Source: Parahalioglobus pacificus
GTDB taxonomy: Bacteria > Pseudomonadota > Gammaproteobacteria > Pseudomonadales > Halieaceae
Reading direction: 5' to 3'
NCBI RefSeq assembly: GCF_014652275.1
Contig: NZ_BMYM01000001.1
Location: 434,001 to 498,000, forward strand
DNA length: 64,000 nucleotides
How positions within the stretch are numbered: the first letter of the stretch is position 1; the number at the start of each line of letters is the position of its first letter. Position numbers and translations under genes: made by a program. The notes under the pieces are model-generated. The model worked only from the letters and a program-made list of their open reading frames with translations. It did no database searches and was not told the DNA's origin. Of the stretch, positions 38,760 through 47,951 are shown one piece after another.

Positions 38760-40088
38760 TCAAGCGTCTTTTTGTGTATTCAGTACCAGCAGGTCCATGT
38801 CGCGGAACCCGCTGTAAGGTGAGGTAATGACAATTTCGCCGGCTTCCAGGCCATCCAGCACTTCGATGTAGTCAGTGTTTCTGCGCCCCAGCTTTACTTC
38901 ACGTTTCACGGCGGTGCTGCCGTCGGGACTGGCAACAAAAATCCACTTTCCGCCAGTGTCTTGATAGAAAGAGCCATTAGGGATTAGCAGCGCCTCGGTG
39001 GCATCGCCCAGCGTGAGTTTGGCTTGGATGGTTTGGCCGCGTCTGAGATCGGTTGGGGCGTCGCCGACAAACTGCATGTCGATTTCGAATTGACCGGCTT
39101 CGACATTGGGGTAAATCTTGGAAACCCGCAGAGCCCTTTCCCTGCCATTGCGCGCGAAGCTGACCACCTGACCGATATCCGTGCGGTTCAGGTAGAACTC
39201 ATCGATATCGGCCACCAGTTTGAAGCTGTCAGCATGGTCGACTTGTCCGATGCGGTTGCCGCGACTGACGTTTTGGCCAACTTCCATGTCAAACCCGGAG
39301 AGCTTGCCGTCCACCGGCGCCTTGATTTCCAGTTCCTTGAGGCTGTCGCGAGCAAAACGCAGGTTCTGCTCCATGACACCGGTGTTTTCACGGAAGAAGG
39401 CCAACTGCGCCGCCATCAGGCGCTCGTCCGTGGCCTGACTCTCAATGGTTACGTCGCGCAGTGCCCGGTTGTAGGCCAGTTGATCCACCAGGTCGTCGTA
39501 GTCACCTTTTGCGGTGAGACCCTTCGCGAGCAATTGGTCCTGGCGTTCAATTTCTCGGGTCAGCCGTCGGATCTCATAGTCCACGTCCACCAGTGTGCGT
39601 TTGTGGCCCAGACGGTTCTGCTCCAGACGCAGCTCCTGGTCGCGCATGCTGTTGAGTTGCTCCATGACTCGCGATTCAGTGCTCATAACGCTGAGCTGCA
39701 GGTCGGAGTTGGACAGGCGGACCAGCGGCTGGCCCGCCACAACGCTGGCACCGTCTTCAACCAGTATTTCTTCGACGCGCCCGCCCTGAACGGCATCCAG
39801 AAAGACGGTGGTCAGCGGTGCGACGCGGGCTCGCACGGGGATAGTGTCCTCAAACACACCGGATTCCACAGGCGAGAGCACGATGCGGCTGCCTGACACA
39901 GTGAGACTGCGCCCGGCCTGATGTGTGGTCCAAACTGCGGCGACGACGAGCATGAATACAACGGCAATACCGATCCCCCAGCGGCGATAACGGGAAGGCG
40001 GTTCGATGACCCGGTCCATCGATGAGCCAGGCCGTACTCCCTGCGCCGGACCCTCCGGGGATTTTTCCATGGAGCTGATAGTACCCAT
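38760..40088 (-). CDS. HlyD/MacA-type periplasmic adaptor protein
   Basis: A 442-residue membrane-fusion protein. It has an N-terminal cytoplasmic stretch and one TM (about 37-54), then a biotinyl-lipoyl half (GGRVEEILVEDGASVVAGQPLVRL). A long helical hairpin (about 130-245) is followed by the second lipoyl half (IKAPVDGKLSGFDMEVGQNV) and beta-barrel/MP domains with LRRGQTIQAKLTLG. It links an inner-membrane transporter to an outer-membrane factor, which is not encoded here. First gene of the efflux operon, with a sigma-54 promoter about 38 bases upstream of its start. Confidence 0.93.
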   Translation of the reverse strand: MGTISSMEKSPEGPAQGVRPGSSMDRVIEPPSRYRRWGIGIAVVFMLVVAAVWTTHQAGRSLTVSGSRIVLSPVESGVFEDTIPVRARVAPLTTVFLDAVQGGRVEEILVEDGASVVAGQPLVRLSNSDLQLSVMSTESRVMEQLNSMRDQELRLEQNRLGHKRTLVDVDYEIRRLTREIERQDQLLAKGLTAKGDYDDLVDQLAYNRALRDVTIESQATDERLMAAQLAFFRENTGVMEQNLRFARDSLKELEIKAPVDGKLSGFDMEVGQNVSRGNRIGQVDHADSFKLVADIDEFYLNRTDIGQVVSFARNGRERALRVSKIYPNVEAGQFEIDMQFVGDAPTDLRRGQTIQAKLTLGDATEALLIPNGSFYQDTGGKWIFVASPDGSTAVKREVKLGRRNTDYIEVLDGLEAGEIVITSPYSGFRDMDLLVLNTQKDA

Positions 40089-40125
40089 TGCTGTCGCTTT
40101 CCTGTGCGTGTTCCTGTTACAACCA

Positions 40126-40143
40126 TTGCAACGGCTGTGCCAA
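40126..40143 (-). promoter_or_regulatory. Sigma-54 promoter of the efflux operon
   Basis: The minus strand reads TTGGCACAGCCGTTGCAA. This matches the sigma-54 consensus TGGCAC-N5-TTGC with the invariant -24 GG and -12 GC at correct spacing. Transcription would start near 40116, about 28 bases before the adaptor ATG at 40088. The divergent gene encodes a sigma-54 activator. Confidence 0.85.
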
Positions 40144-40205
40144 TTCCATAAGTCATTGAAAAATAAAGGCTAAAAATGATTTCGGACGCCTTGTAGTTTG
40201 TCGAG

Positions 40206-40223
40206 GTGTACGAATACGGACAC
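40206..40223. promoter_or_regulatory. 18-bp dyad, candidate activator-binding site 1
   Basis: GTGTACGAATACGGACAC matches its own reverse complement at 14 of 18 positions and fits GTGTnCGnnnnCGnACAC. It lies about 63 bp upstream of the sigma-54 promoter element and about 35 bp upstream of the regulator start codon. Confidence 0.65.
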
Positions 40224-40226
40224 CCG

Positions 40227-40244
40227 GTGTACGCTATCGAACAC
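40227..40244. promoter_or_regulatory. 18-bp dyad, candidate activator-binding site 2
   Basis: GTGTACGCTATCGAACAC fits the same GTGTnCGnnnnCGnACAC pattern, also symmetric at 14 of 18 positions. Its centre is exactly 21 bp (two helical turns) from site 1, and it ends 13 bp before the regulator ATG, so binding could also repress the regulator's own gene. Confidence 0.65.
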
Positions 40245-40257
40245 TTGGAGAGCAAAG

Positions 40258-41655
40258 ATGCCTGGCGATAGTCATTCCATTCTGATTGTTGATGACGATG
40301 AAGATATCCTCACAGCGGGGCGACTTCTGCTGAAACGGGAGTTCGGTTCGGTGAATTGCTGTAATGATCCACACAGCATTCCCGAGCAGTTAGCGACGCA
40401 GCGTTTCGATGCCATTTTGCTGGATATGAACTTCTCGCCGGGTGAGAGCAGTGGGGAGCAAGGGTTCTACTGGTTGCGACGTATTCTGGAGCTGGATCCA
40501 GACGCGGTCGTGGTAATGATTACCGCGCACGGCAGTATGGATCTCGCCGTGGAGGCTATGAAACACGGGGCCACGGATTTTGTGGCCAAGCCATGGCAAA
40601 ACGAAAAAGTCGTCGCCACCTTATCTGCTGCCGTCAAGTTACGTCGTAGCCGCACGGAGACAGCGACACTCAAGCGCAGAAACCAGGCGCTGGTTTCTGC
40701 CAGCGGTGCGGGTGATCAGTCGATAAGGGGTCAATCAGCCGAAATCCGCGAGGTGCTCTCCGTGATCAAGCGCACTGCGCCAACAGATGCCAACATTCTG
40801 GTGATGGGTGAGAACGGTACCGGGAAGGAACTCGCGGCCCGCCTGTTGCACCAACAGAGCCAGAGAGCAGACAACGTATTTATGTCAGTTGACCTTGGCT
40901 CTGTCTCGGAAACAGTGTTCGAATCGGAACTGTTTGGTCATCGTAAGGGCGCTTTCACTGGCGCTGCTACAGACCGTGTGGGTCGTCTAGAAGCGGCAAA
41001 CGGGGGCACTCTGTTTCTGGATGAGATCGGCAATATTCCCCTTAATCTGCAAGCAAAGCTGCTTACTGTACTGGAGCAGCGGGCCGTGACGCCGGTGGGC
41101 AGAAATGAGGCGGTACCCATTGATATCCGTGTCATCGCTGCCACCAACGTGCCTCGAGAGCAGTTGGCTGATGAGGCCCGTTTCCGGCAGGACTTGTTGT
41201 TTCGTCTGAATACTGTGGAACTCACTCTGCCGCCGTTGAGGGCCCGCAGAGAGGACATTCCCGAGATTGCTAATTACTACGCGGATTTGTACTCGCAGAA
41301 ATACCAGAAACCCATGCGCGACTTTTCACCTGAGGCGTTGTCGGCAATGCAATCCTATGCATGGCCGGGAAATGTTCGTGCGCTGCGCCACGCAGTAGAG
41401 CGTGCAGTGATACTCGCTGAGGGGGATAGCATCAGTGAGCTAGATTTACAGTTATCTGCCGCTGATGCTGTAAAAGTGGCCCAGGGCGCACAGGCTACCG
41501 ACGTGGATGCCGATGACCTTAACCTGGAACGGATGGAGAAACGCACCATACAGGCAGCGCTCAAGCGACACCGGTACAACATCAGCCATGCAGCTCGCGA
41601 GTTGGGTTTGACCCGGGCGGCCCTGTATAGGCGAATGGAAAAACATGATCTTTAG
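40258..41655 (+). CDS. NtrC-family sigma-54-dependent response regulator
   Basis: A 465-residue regulator. The receiver domain (residues 5-125) has acceptor Asp56 (ILLDMNFSPG) and Lys111 (KPW). The AAA+ domain has Walker A GENGTGK (184-190) and the sigma-54-contact loop GAFTGA (231-236), followed by NGGTLFLDEIGNIPLNLQAKLL. A C-terminal Fis-type helix-turn-helix lies at about 437-462 (NISHAARELGLTRAALYRRM). The ATG at 40258 has GGAG upstream; the reading frame extends 20 codons further, but that part overlaps the two dyads. Its stop overlaps the kinase gene by 11 bases. Intact GAFTGA means it can activate sigma-54 promoters. Confidence 0.95.
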   Translation: MPGDSHSILIVDDDEDILTAGRLLLKREFGSVNCCNDPHSIPEQLATQRFDAILLDMNFSPGESSGEQGFYWLRRILELDPDAVVVMITAHGSMDLAVEAMKHGATDFVAKPWQNEKVVATLSAAVKLRRSRTETATLKRRNQALVSASGAGDQSIRGQSAEIREVLSVIKRTAPTDANILVMGENGTGKELAARLLHQQSQRADNVFMSVDLGSVSETVFESELFGHRKGAFTGAATDRVGRLEAANGGTLFLDEIGNIPLNLQAKLLTVLEQRAVTPVGRNEAVPIDIRVIAATNVPREQLADEARFRQDLLFRLNTVELTLPPLRARREDIPEIANYYADLYSQKYQKPMRDFSPEALSAMQSYAWPGNVRALRHAVERAVILAEGDSISELDLQLSAADAVKVAQGAQATDVDADDLNLERMEKRTIQAALKRHRYNISHAARELGLTRAALYRRMEKHDL

Positions 41656-42997
41656 GCGTTTCTCATGGCGCTTGGGGGTGCGCGTTGTGGTCCTTGTTGC
41701 CGTGCTCTGCCTTCTGGTTTTTCTGCTGCTGCAACCCGGCTACGTCATGATCAGCGTTTTGCTGGCGCTGATTGCGAGTTTGCAGGTCTTCGACATCGTG
41801 CACTTGATCCGAAGAACCAACAGGGAGCTGAGCCGCTTTCTCGATGCGGTTCGCTATGCTGACTTTGGGCAGCGCTTTGAGCTCAAACCGTTGGGTGCCG
41901 GCTTTGGCGAGCTGGGTGAAGTGTTTACGGATATCGTTCAACGATTTCAACAGTTGCGTAATTCGCAGGAAGAGTCCCTACGACACCTGCGCGCACTGAT
42001 GGAACACGTCCCTGTGCCGCTGCTTTCTGTCTATGACGATGACAAAGTTGAGTTGCAGAACAATGCGGCGAGACGCTTGTTTGGCAGTGCTAAGATCGAG
42101 CGAATGGCTGACCTCGCGCAGTTTGGGGAGCCGTTCATGCAGCACATCGGCAAGATAGCGCCTGGCGAGCGGCGTCTCGCGGTGTTCCATACCGAGAGCG
42201 CTGAGCAACGGTTTACTTTATCGGCTACAGAGATAGCCATTGCAGGGCGTATAGAGCGCCTGGTCAGCTTACAGAACATTCAGAATGAGCTTGATGGTGT
42301 GCAACTGGAAGCTTGGCAAGATCTGGTGCGAGTGCTGACGCACGAGATCATGAACAGCATTACACCCGTCGCGTCACTGGCAAAAACAGCGGCTGACCTG
42401 GTTGACGATGCCTCTGGCAAGCTCGCAGATTACCCGGATGCAGTGGCAGAGCTGGACGATGTGCGCAGCGCCGTAACCACTGTAGCCAGGCGGTCAGATG
42501 GGCTTATGCACTTCGTTCAAGGCTACCGACAGTTGACGCGATTGCCACCGCCGGCGCGTCAGCGGATCGTGGTAGCTGACATGTTCAATGACGTCTTGCA
42601 ACTCACGGAGACCGACCACAGTGCTGGGCAGGCTATCTGCCAGGCGCGGGTAGAACCGCAATCGCTGTCACTGGATGCAGACCCTGAAATGTTGGAGCAG
42701 GTGCTGCTCAATCTCCTGCGAAATGCCCGGCAGGCGCTGACGGGTACAAGTAATCCGGAGATTCTCCTGCAGGCCAGACTGAATCGGGGCGGGCATATCT
42801 GCCTTGTGGTCTCGGATAATGGCCCTGGCATTGACCCGGAGATCGCCAGCAAGATTTTCGTTCCGTTCTTCACCACCAAGCGTGACGGCTCTGGCGTGGG
42901 CCTGGCGTTAACGCGCCAGATCATGCTGGCTCATGGCGGTACGGTCGTCCTTGGGCGTAGCGAGAGCGGCGGCGCTAAATTCACGCTGACCTTTTGA
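41645..42997 (+). CDS. PAS-type sensor histidine kinase (NtrB/NtrY-like)
   Basis: A 450-residue kinase with two N-terminal TM segments (about 11-29 and 33-53) separated by almost no periplasmic loop, suggesting it senses within the membrane or cytoplasm. A linker is followed by a PAS-like domain (about 112-215, LMEHVPVPLLSVYDDDKVELQNNAARRLFG), the H box with His233 (VRVLTHEIMNSITPVASL), and an ATPase domain (LEQVLLNLLRNARQAL, VSDNGPGIDPEIASKIFVPFFTTK, GSGVGLALTRQIMLAHGG). It overlaps the regulator gene by 11 bases and is its cognate kinase. Confidence 0.93.
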   Translation: MIFRRFSWRLGVRVVVLVAVLCLLVFLLLQPGYVMISVLLALIASLQVFDIVHLIRRTNRELSRFLDAVRYADFGQRFELKPLGAGFGELGEVFTDIVQRFQQLRNSQEESLRHLRALMEHVPVPLLSVYDDDKVELQNNAARRLFGSAKIERMADLAQFGEPFMQHIGKIAPGERRLAVFHTESAEQRFTLSATEIAIAGRIERLVSLQNIQNELDGVQLEAWQDLVRVLTHEIMNSITPVASLAKTAADLVDDASGKLADYPDAVAELDDVRSAVTTVARRSDGLMHFVQGYRQLTRLPPPARQRIVVADMFNDVLQLTETDHSAGQAICQARVEPQSLSLDADPEMLEQVLLNLLRNARQALTGTSNPEILLQARLNRGGHICLVVSDNGPGIDPEIASKIFVPFFTTKRDGSGVGLALTRQIMLAHGGTVVLGRSESGGAKFTLTF

Positions 42998-43074
42998 ATC
43001 TTGTGCGCCGGTCGAGGGGCTGCTGTTGCGACGTTTTTCCCTTAAAGAATGCGGCGTAGATCACGTGAGTGCAC

Positions 43075-43545
43075 CTAGCGGCGAGTTGACTCTGAATCAA
43101 CCAAGAACGCTGTGCCTGTTTCACCATAAAACTGCGTGCCCGCTACCTGGGCGACCAGTCGAATAGGGCTGCCGCCAAGAGTTTGCGGGGCCCGGTGCCA
43201 ACGCCAGCGGTGGCCAGTGTGGTCTTCGCGCACCAGGCTAATGGGCTGCTGGGCGTCGGCTTCTGTGCCGGAGGTTGAACTGACGACCACGCCGTCCAAT
43301 GCGTGGCGCGATGTCAGCAGCAGTGATGTGTCGCTATCGGCTGATATGGTCACACGGAAGTCGTTGTTTTCCAAATCACACTGGCCACTGGGCCAGCGGC
43401 AATTGCTTGCCGCAATCAATACGTAAGCCTGTCCTGCGATAGCGGGTGCCGCTTGCTCTCGGTTGATATGGCCCACGGCAAACCACGCTATGAGTGATAA
43501 GAGGGGCGCGACTAACAGCGCCAAGGCAATGTGTTTGTTCGCCAA
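43075..43545 (-). CDS. Hypothetical membrane-anchored periplasmic protein
   Basis: A 156-residue protein with one N-terminal hydrophobic segment (about residues 6-26), followed by a polar domain with two cysteines (NCRWPSGQCDL) that could form a disulfide in the periplasm. It carries beta-strand-like alternation and no recognised motif. It is convergent with the sensor kinase gene and 70 bases upstream of nothing co-directional except the symporter gene pair downstream of the intergenic gap, with which it is not obviously an operon. I do not recognise the family. Confidence 0.7.
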   Translation of the reverse strand: MANKHIALALLVAPLLSLIAWFAVGHINREQAAPAIAGQAYVLIAASNCRWPSGQCDLENNDFRVTISADSDTSLLLTSRHALDGVVVSSTSGTEADAQQPISLVREDHTGHRWRWHRAPQTLGGSPIRLVAQVAGTQFYGETGTAFLVDSESTRR

Positions 43546-43615
43546 TTATCGTCGTCCCCGGAATGCGTCGGTAGTGAGGGGGCGAGCATGCGGTAGCTGT
43601 TTAGTTACCCGAGAA

Positions 43616-45346
43616 TCAGTGGTCATTGGCTGATCCTGCGCCAGAGGGCACTCGAATGCTCTCCACGAGTTCGATGATGGATTCGGGCGGCTTAGTGGTG
43701 AGTGATGAAACGGAGAAAGCAACTGTGAAGTTCACCAAGGCGCCAACGACACCGAACGCATTGGGTTCTATGCCCAGGAACCAGTTTGCCGGCATGTCCC
43801 CGAGGAAGGCAGTCGAGGAGATAAACATGATGCCCTTGTGTTGGAACACATAGAAAAGGGTAACGCCGATGCCGGCAACCATGCCGGCTATGGCTCCTTC
43901 CTTATTCACGCGCTGGGAAAAGATACCCATCATTAGGGCTGGGAAGATGGAAGAGGCGGCCAAACCAAAGGCCAGCGCGACCGTACCCGCCGCGAAATCA
44001 GGTGGGTTGAGCCCCAGGTAGCCGGCGCATGCGATGGCCACCGCCATGGCGATGCGCGAGGCCATCAATTCCTGCCGTTCATTGATGCTTGGCGCAATCA
44101 TGCCCTTGAGCAGGTCATGAGATATTGCCGATGCGATGGCCAGCAACAGGCCCGCCGCTGTCGACAGAGCGGCGGCGAGTCCGCCAGCAGCCACCAACGC
44201 GATGACCCAGTTAGGCAACTGGGCAATTTCGGGATTCGCCAGGACCATAATGTCCGGGTCAACTTTGACCATCTCGTTCACTGCGCTGTCGGCGCTGTAT
44301 TGAATACGCCCGTCGGCGTTTTTGTCCTCAAATTCCAGCAGGCCGGTGGTCTCCCAATTCTTAAACCACTGGGGACGCTGCTCGTACGCGAGATGCTCGC
44401 CCGGGCTCGGCTCGATAGTTTGCATAAGATTGAGTCTCGCCATGCCGGCAACAGCGGGTGCTGTGGTGTACAGGATCGCGATGAACACCAGTGCCCAGCC
44501 TGCAGAGGATCGCGCATCGCGCACCTTGGGCACAGTGAAGAAGCGGATGATAACGTGCGGCAGGCCCGCAGTGCCGATCATCAGGGAAGCCGTGTAGGCG
44601 AACATGTTCAGGCCACTGAGCCGCACGTCGGTGGTGTATTCGGCAAAGCCAAGTTCGGTGACCATTTGGTCCAATTTATCGAGCAAAAACGTGTCGCCGC
44701 CAGATAGGGTCGCGCCCAGCCCCAACTGTGGGAACGGGTTACCCGTGAGTTGTAGACTGATGAAGATCGCCGGGATGGTGTAGGCCATGATCAGCACGCA
44801 GTACTGGGCGATCTGGGTATACGTAATGCCTTTCATGCCGCCTAGCACAGCGTAGAACAGCACAATCGCCATACCCACCAGAAGCCCCGTGGCGTAATCC
44901 ACTTCCAGGAAGCGTGAAAAGGCAACGCCTACACCTTTCATCTGACCGATTACATAGGTCACGCTACAGATGATCAGGCACACCACGGCAACGGCTCTGG
45001 CGGCATTGGAGTAGAAGCGGTCTCCTATGAACTCCGGCACAGTGAACTTGCCGTACTTGCGCAGGTAGGGGGCAAGCAGCATTGCCAGTATGACAAAGCC
45101 GCCGGTCCACCCCATCAGGAACACAGAGCCACCGTAGCCCATGAAGGCAATCAGCCCCGCCATGGAAATGAAGGAGGCGGCCGACATCCAATCTGCTGCC
45201 GTTGCCATGCCATTGGCGATGGGATGAACACCGCCGCCCGCAACATAAAAGTCCTTGGTCGAGCCGGCACGGGACCACAGTGCGATACCGATGTAGAGCG
45301 CGAACGTGGCGCCCACAACCAGGTAAGTCAGAGGTTTCAAATCCAT
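43616..45346 (-). CDS. Sodium:solute symporter (VC_2705/ActP-like)
   Basis: A 576-residue transporter of the solute:sodium symporter family with about 13 hydrophobic segments, opening LKPLTYLVVGATFALYIGIALWSRAGSTKDFYVAGGGVHPIANGMATAADWMSAASF (split in the first 60 residues). The N-terminal motif DWMSAASFISMAG matches acetate/monocarboxylate-type members. A polar insertion with a Asp/Glu-rich loop lies near residue 320-360. Together with the small DUF4212 protein just upstream it forms the two-gene type of the VC_2705 subfamily. Acetate or another short organic acid is the likely but unproven substrate. Confidence 0.92.
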   Translation of the reverse strand: MDLKPLTYLVVGATFALYIGIALWSRAGSTKDFYVAGGGVHPIANGMATAADWMSAASFISMAGLIAFMGYGGSVFLMGWTGGFVILAMLLAPYLRKYGKFTVPEFIGDRFYSNAARAVAVVCLIICSVTYVIGQMKGVGVAFSRFLEVDYATGLLVGMAIVLFYAVLGGMKGITYTQIAQYCVLIMAYTIPAIFISLQLTGNPFPQLGLGATLSGGDTFLLDKLDQMVTELGFAEYTTDVRLSGLNMFAYTASLMIGTAGLPHVIIRFFTVPKVRDARSSAGWALVFIAILYTTAPAVAGMARLNLMQTIEPSPGEHLAYEQRPQWFKNWETTGLLEFEDKNADGRIQYSADSAVNEMVKVDPDIMVLANPEIAQLPNWVIALVAAGGLAAALSTAAGLLLAIASAISHDLLKGMIAPSINERQELMASRIAMAVAIACAGYLGLNPPDFAAGTVALAFGLAASSIFPALMMGIFSQRVNKEGAIAGMVAGIGVTLFYVFQHKGIMFISSTAFLGDMPANWFLGIEPNAFGVVGALVNFTVAFSVSSLTTKPPESIIELVESIRVPSGAGSANDH

Positions 45347-45354
45347 GGGTATGA

Positions 45355-45621
45355 CTAGTCCTCGTCTACGCCGAACTCGCGATCGAGTTGGCCCATCTTC
45401 CGGGTGTAGTAGAAGATCAATCCGACGAACACGTAAATTGAGCCCTGCTGGGCAAACCAGAAGCCGAGCTTGAATCCGCGGAGTTGAATCTCGTTAAGGG
45501 CATCAACAAAGAGAATGCCGCAGCCGTAGCTGACGACAAACCAGATAACAAGCAGCTTACCCACCAGTGCCAAATTTCGTCGCCAGTAGGCTTTCGCCCG
45601 GTCATGGCTGAGTTGAGACAT
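45355..45621 (-). CDS. DUF4212 small subunit of sodium/solute symporter
   Basis: An 88-residue protein with two TM segments (about 23-43 and 56-77) and the DUF4212 features YWRRNLALVGKLLVIWFVVSYGCGILF and GFWFAQQGSIYVFVGLIFYY. The ATG at 45621 has GGGGA at the right distance; an in-frame ATG 12 bases earlier is less well placed. It precedes the symporter gene by 8 bases and is regarded as its accessory subunit. Confidence 0.92.
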   Translation of the reverse strand: MSQLSHDRAKAYWRRNLALVGKLLVIWFVVSYGCGILFVDALNEIQLRGFKLGFWFAQQGSIYVFVGLIFYYTRKMGQLDREFGVDED

Positions 45622-45709
45622 GAGGTTCCCCATTTTTTGTTATTGCTTCGAGCCTCGCTGAACTCGAATCCCTACCGGCATTAGTACCACGATGCGGCCC
45701 GGTATTCAC

Positions 45710-45738
45710 TTGAGTTGGTTGCACAGCTCACCTAAAAT
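45710..45738 (+). promoter_or_regulatory. Sigma-70 promoter for the SulP gene
   Basis: TTGAGT, exactly 17 bp, then TAAAAT, followed by a GC-rich discriminator. Transcription would start near 45745, leaving a leader of about 120 bases. Confidence 0.7.
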
Positions 45739-45863
45739 CCGCGCCTTTCCTGATCGCGCTCACCATAATAGTGGCTCTCATCGCCTACATCGGCGGTCGG
45801 TATCTGAACTGATAACGCGCAGCTGCCCTCACCGGCGGCGTAGCGATGTACTGAGAGCAAAGT

Positions 45864-47471
45864 ATGTTTGAGCTTCACGCCAACAAAGTAGCAACCGTAC
45901 GCAACGACATATTGTCGGGGCTCACCGTAGCATTGGCGCTGGTGCCTGAGGCAGTCGCCTTTGCCTTTGTTGCCGGTGTTGAACCCTTGGTGGGGTTGTA
46001 CGCAGCGTTCATGGTCGGCCTGATTACAGCCTGCATCGGTGGACGACCCGGCATGATCTCAGGCGCTACGGGTGCCTTGGCGGTGGTGATGGTGGCCCTG
46101 GTGGCGGATCACGGCGTTGAGTATCTGTTTGCTGCGGTGGTGCTGATGGGCATTATTCAGATCGCCGCAGGCCTGCTGCGCATGGGCAAATTTATTCGCA
46201 TGGTGCCTCACCCTGTGATGCTCGGCTTCGTCAATGGCCTGGCGATTGTCATCTTTCTGGCCCAGCTAGTGCAGTTTGGCACACCGGGTGATGCTGGCTG
46301 GCTCTCCGGCACCGCGCTGGAAGGCTCCATCATCGACGTTGCCTGGCTTGAAGGGCAGGCCCTCTACAGTCTTTTGGGTTTGGTAGCGCTGACCATGGCG
46401 ATTATTCATTTCTTGCCCAAGCTGACGACAGCGCTGCCGTCATCGCTTGTGGCTATTGGCGTGGTCAGCCTGCTGGTGATTGGTCTCGGCATCGACACCC
46501 GAGTGGTGGGTGACATCGCCTCCATCAAGGGGGGGTTGCCCAGCTTCCACATACCGGCGGTTCCATTGAACTGGGAGACGCTGACCATAATTTTCCCTTA
46601 TTCGGTTGTCCTGGCTGCCATCGGACTCATTGAGTCGCTGCTGACACTGCGCCTGGTGGATGAAATCACCGAAACCCGTGGCCGCGGTAACCAGGAGTGT
46701 GTGGGGCAGGGCGTTGCCAATACGGTGACCGGCCTGTTCGGTGGCATGGGCGGCTGCGCCATGATTGGCCAAAGCATGATTAACGTGAACTCTGGCGGAC
46801 GTGGTCGTTTGTCGGGTATCTCTGCGGCCCTGTTTTTGCTGCTGTTTATTCTGGTAGCGTCGCCGCTGATTGAAATGATTCCCGTTGCTGCACTGGTGGG
46901 CGTTATGTTCATCGTGGTTATCGGGACGTTCGAATGGAGTAGTTTCCGTGTCATTCGCAAAGTCCCCAAGGGTGATGCGTTGGTTCTGATTCTGGTTTCG
47001 GGCGTTACCGTGGCAACGGATCTGGCTGTTGCCGTATTGGTGGGTGTGATTGTCTCTGCCCTGGTGTTTGCCTGGGAGCACGCCAAGCAGATTCGTGTTG
47101 ATTCGCTGGAGGACCACAAAGGCTCCACGGTCTACACGGTGCACGGACCTTTGTTTTTCGGTTCGGTGACCTCTTTCCTGGAGCAATTCAACCCGGCTGG
47201 GGCGAACCAGGACGTGGTCATGGATTTTGCCGATTCGCGTGTCTGTGACCATTCGGGCCTGGAGGCCATCGATACGCTCGCCGACCGCTATCTGAATGCC
47301 GGTAAAACGCTGCATCTGATTCACTTGAGTGATGAGTGCCGTCACCTGTTGAAGCGCGCTGGCAGTCTGGTTGAGGTCAGTGTGTTGGAAGATAACGAGG
47401 ACTACAGCGCGCACAAAATGGGTGTGCTTAACCCCTTCCAGCCCACTGATTCGCCGCTACAATCTCAGTAG
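45864..47471 (+). CDS. SulP-family inorganic anion transporter with STAS domain
   Basis: A 535-residue SLC26/SulP transporter. The membrane domain (about residues 15-410) begins [36 protein letters not shown] and contains [26 protein letters not shown], the conserved SulP segment. A cytoplasmic STAS domain (about 425-520) has [26 protein letters not shown]. Members move sulfate, bicarbonate or other anions; GC-rich marine bacteria often use such proteins for bicarbonate. Substrate cannot be decided here. It ends 21 bases before tadA. Confidence 0.93.
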   Translation: MFELHANKVATVRNDILSGLTVALALVPEAVAFAFVAGVEPLVGLYAAFMVGLITACIGGRPGMISGATGALAVVMVALVADHGVEYLFAAVVLMGIIQIAAGLLRMGKFIRMVPHPVMLGFVNGLAIVIFLAQLVQFGTPGDAGWLSGTALEGSIIDVAWLEGQALYSLLGLVALTMAIIHFLPKLTTALPSSLVAIGVVSLLVIGLGIDTRVVGDIASIKGGLPSFHIPAVPLNWETLTIIFPYSVVLAAIGLIESLLTLRLVDEITETRGRGNQECVGQGVANTVTGLFGGMGGCAMIGQSMINVNSGGRGRLSGISAALFLLLFILVASPLIEMIPVAALVGVMFIVVIGTFEWSSFRVIRKVPKGDALVLILVSGVTVATDLAVAVLVGVIVSALVFAWEHAKQIRVDSLEDHKGSTVYTVHGPLFFGSVTSFLEQFNPAGANQDVVMDFADSRVCDHSGLEAIDTLADRYLNAGKTLHLIHLSDECRHLLKRAGSLVEVSVLEDNEDYSAHKMGVLNPFQPTDSPLQSQ

Positions 47472-47492
47472 GGGAAGCAGCGGGAGCTTGGC

Positions 47493-47951
47493 GTGTCACA
47501 GCAGTCGCAAGATCAGCACTGGATGCGCGAGGCGTTGGATCTTGCCCGGCATGCGGGCGAGCAGGGTGAGGTACCGGTAGGCGCGGTGCTTGTGAAGGAC
47601 GATGCCTGTATCGGTCGAGGCTGGAATCAGGTGATATCCGCTGCAGACCCCACGGCACATGCCGAGATTTGCGCATTACGAGACGCGGCCAGCGCCAAGA
47701 AGAACTACCGTCTGCCCGGTAGCACCCTCTACGTGACCCTTGAACCCTGCACCATGTGTGCCGGCGCGATTGTGCACGCCAGAGTTCAGCGGCTGGTGTT
47801 CGCCACCCGTGAACCCCGCGCCGGCGTGATTTGCAGTAATGACCAGTTGCTGGACAAGTCCTTCTATAACCACAGCCTGACTTGGACCGAAGGCCCTCTG
47901 GCGCAGGAGAGCGCCGAATTGCTTCGAGCCTTTTTCAAGGCGCGGCGTTGA
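47493..47951 (+). CDS. tadA: tRNA-specific adenosine deaminase
   Basis: TadA converts A34 to inosine in tRNA-Arg(ACG). The 152-residue protein has the zinc deaminase motifs HAE (His56, Glu58) and PCTMC (Cys86, Cys89). It starts at a GTG preceded by GGGAGC. In Pseudomonas-like genomes tadA follows guaA closely; here about 13 kb separates them. Confidence 0.97.
   Translation: MSQQSQDQHWMREALDLARHAGEQGEVPVGAVLVKDDACIGRGWNQVISAADPTAHAEICALRDAASAKKNYRLPGSTLYVTLEPCTMCAGAIVHARVQRLVFATREPRAGVICSNDQLLDKSFYNHSLTWTEGPLAQESAELLRAFFKARR

Noticed and set aside
39024-39896. 290-codon plus-strand frame inside the HlyD adaptor gene
   Set aside because: Antisense shadow; the adaptor on the other strand has lipoyl and barrel motifs and fits the operon.
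45747-45812. Hydrophobic 21-codon stretch (FLIALTIIVALIAYIGG...) in the SulP leader
   Set aside because: It lacks ATG; the only in-frame start is a GTG eight codons in, with no ribosome site. It could be a remnant but cannot be supported as a gene.
46440-47414. 324-codon minus-strand open frame inside the SulP gene
   Set aside because: Composition is rich in His, Gln and Asn as in antisense frames, with no motif; the plus-strand SulP protein is unambiguous.
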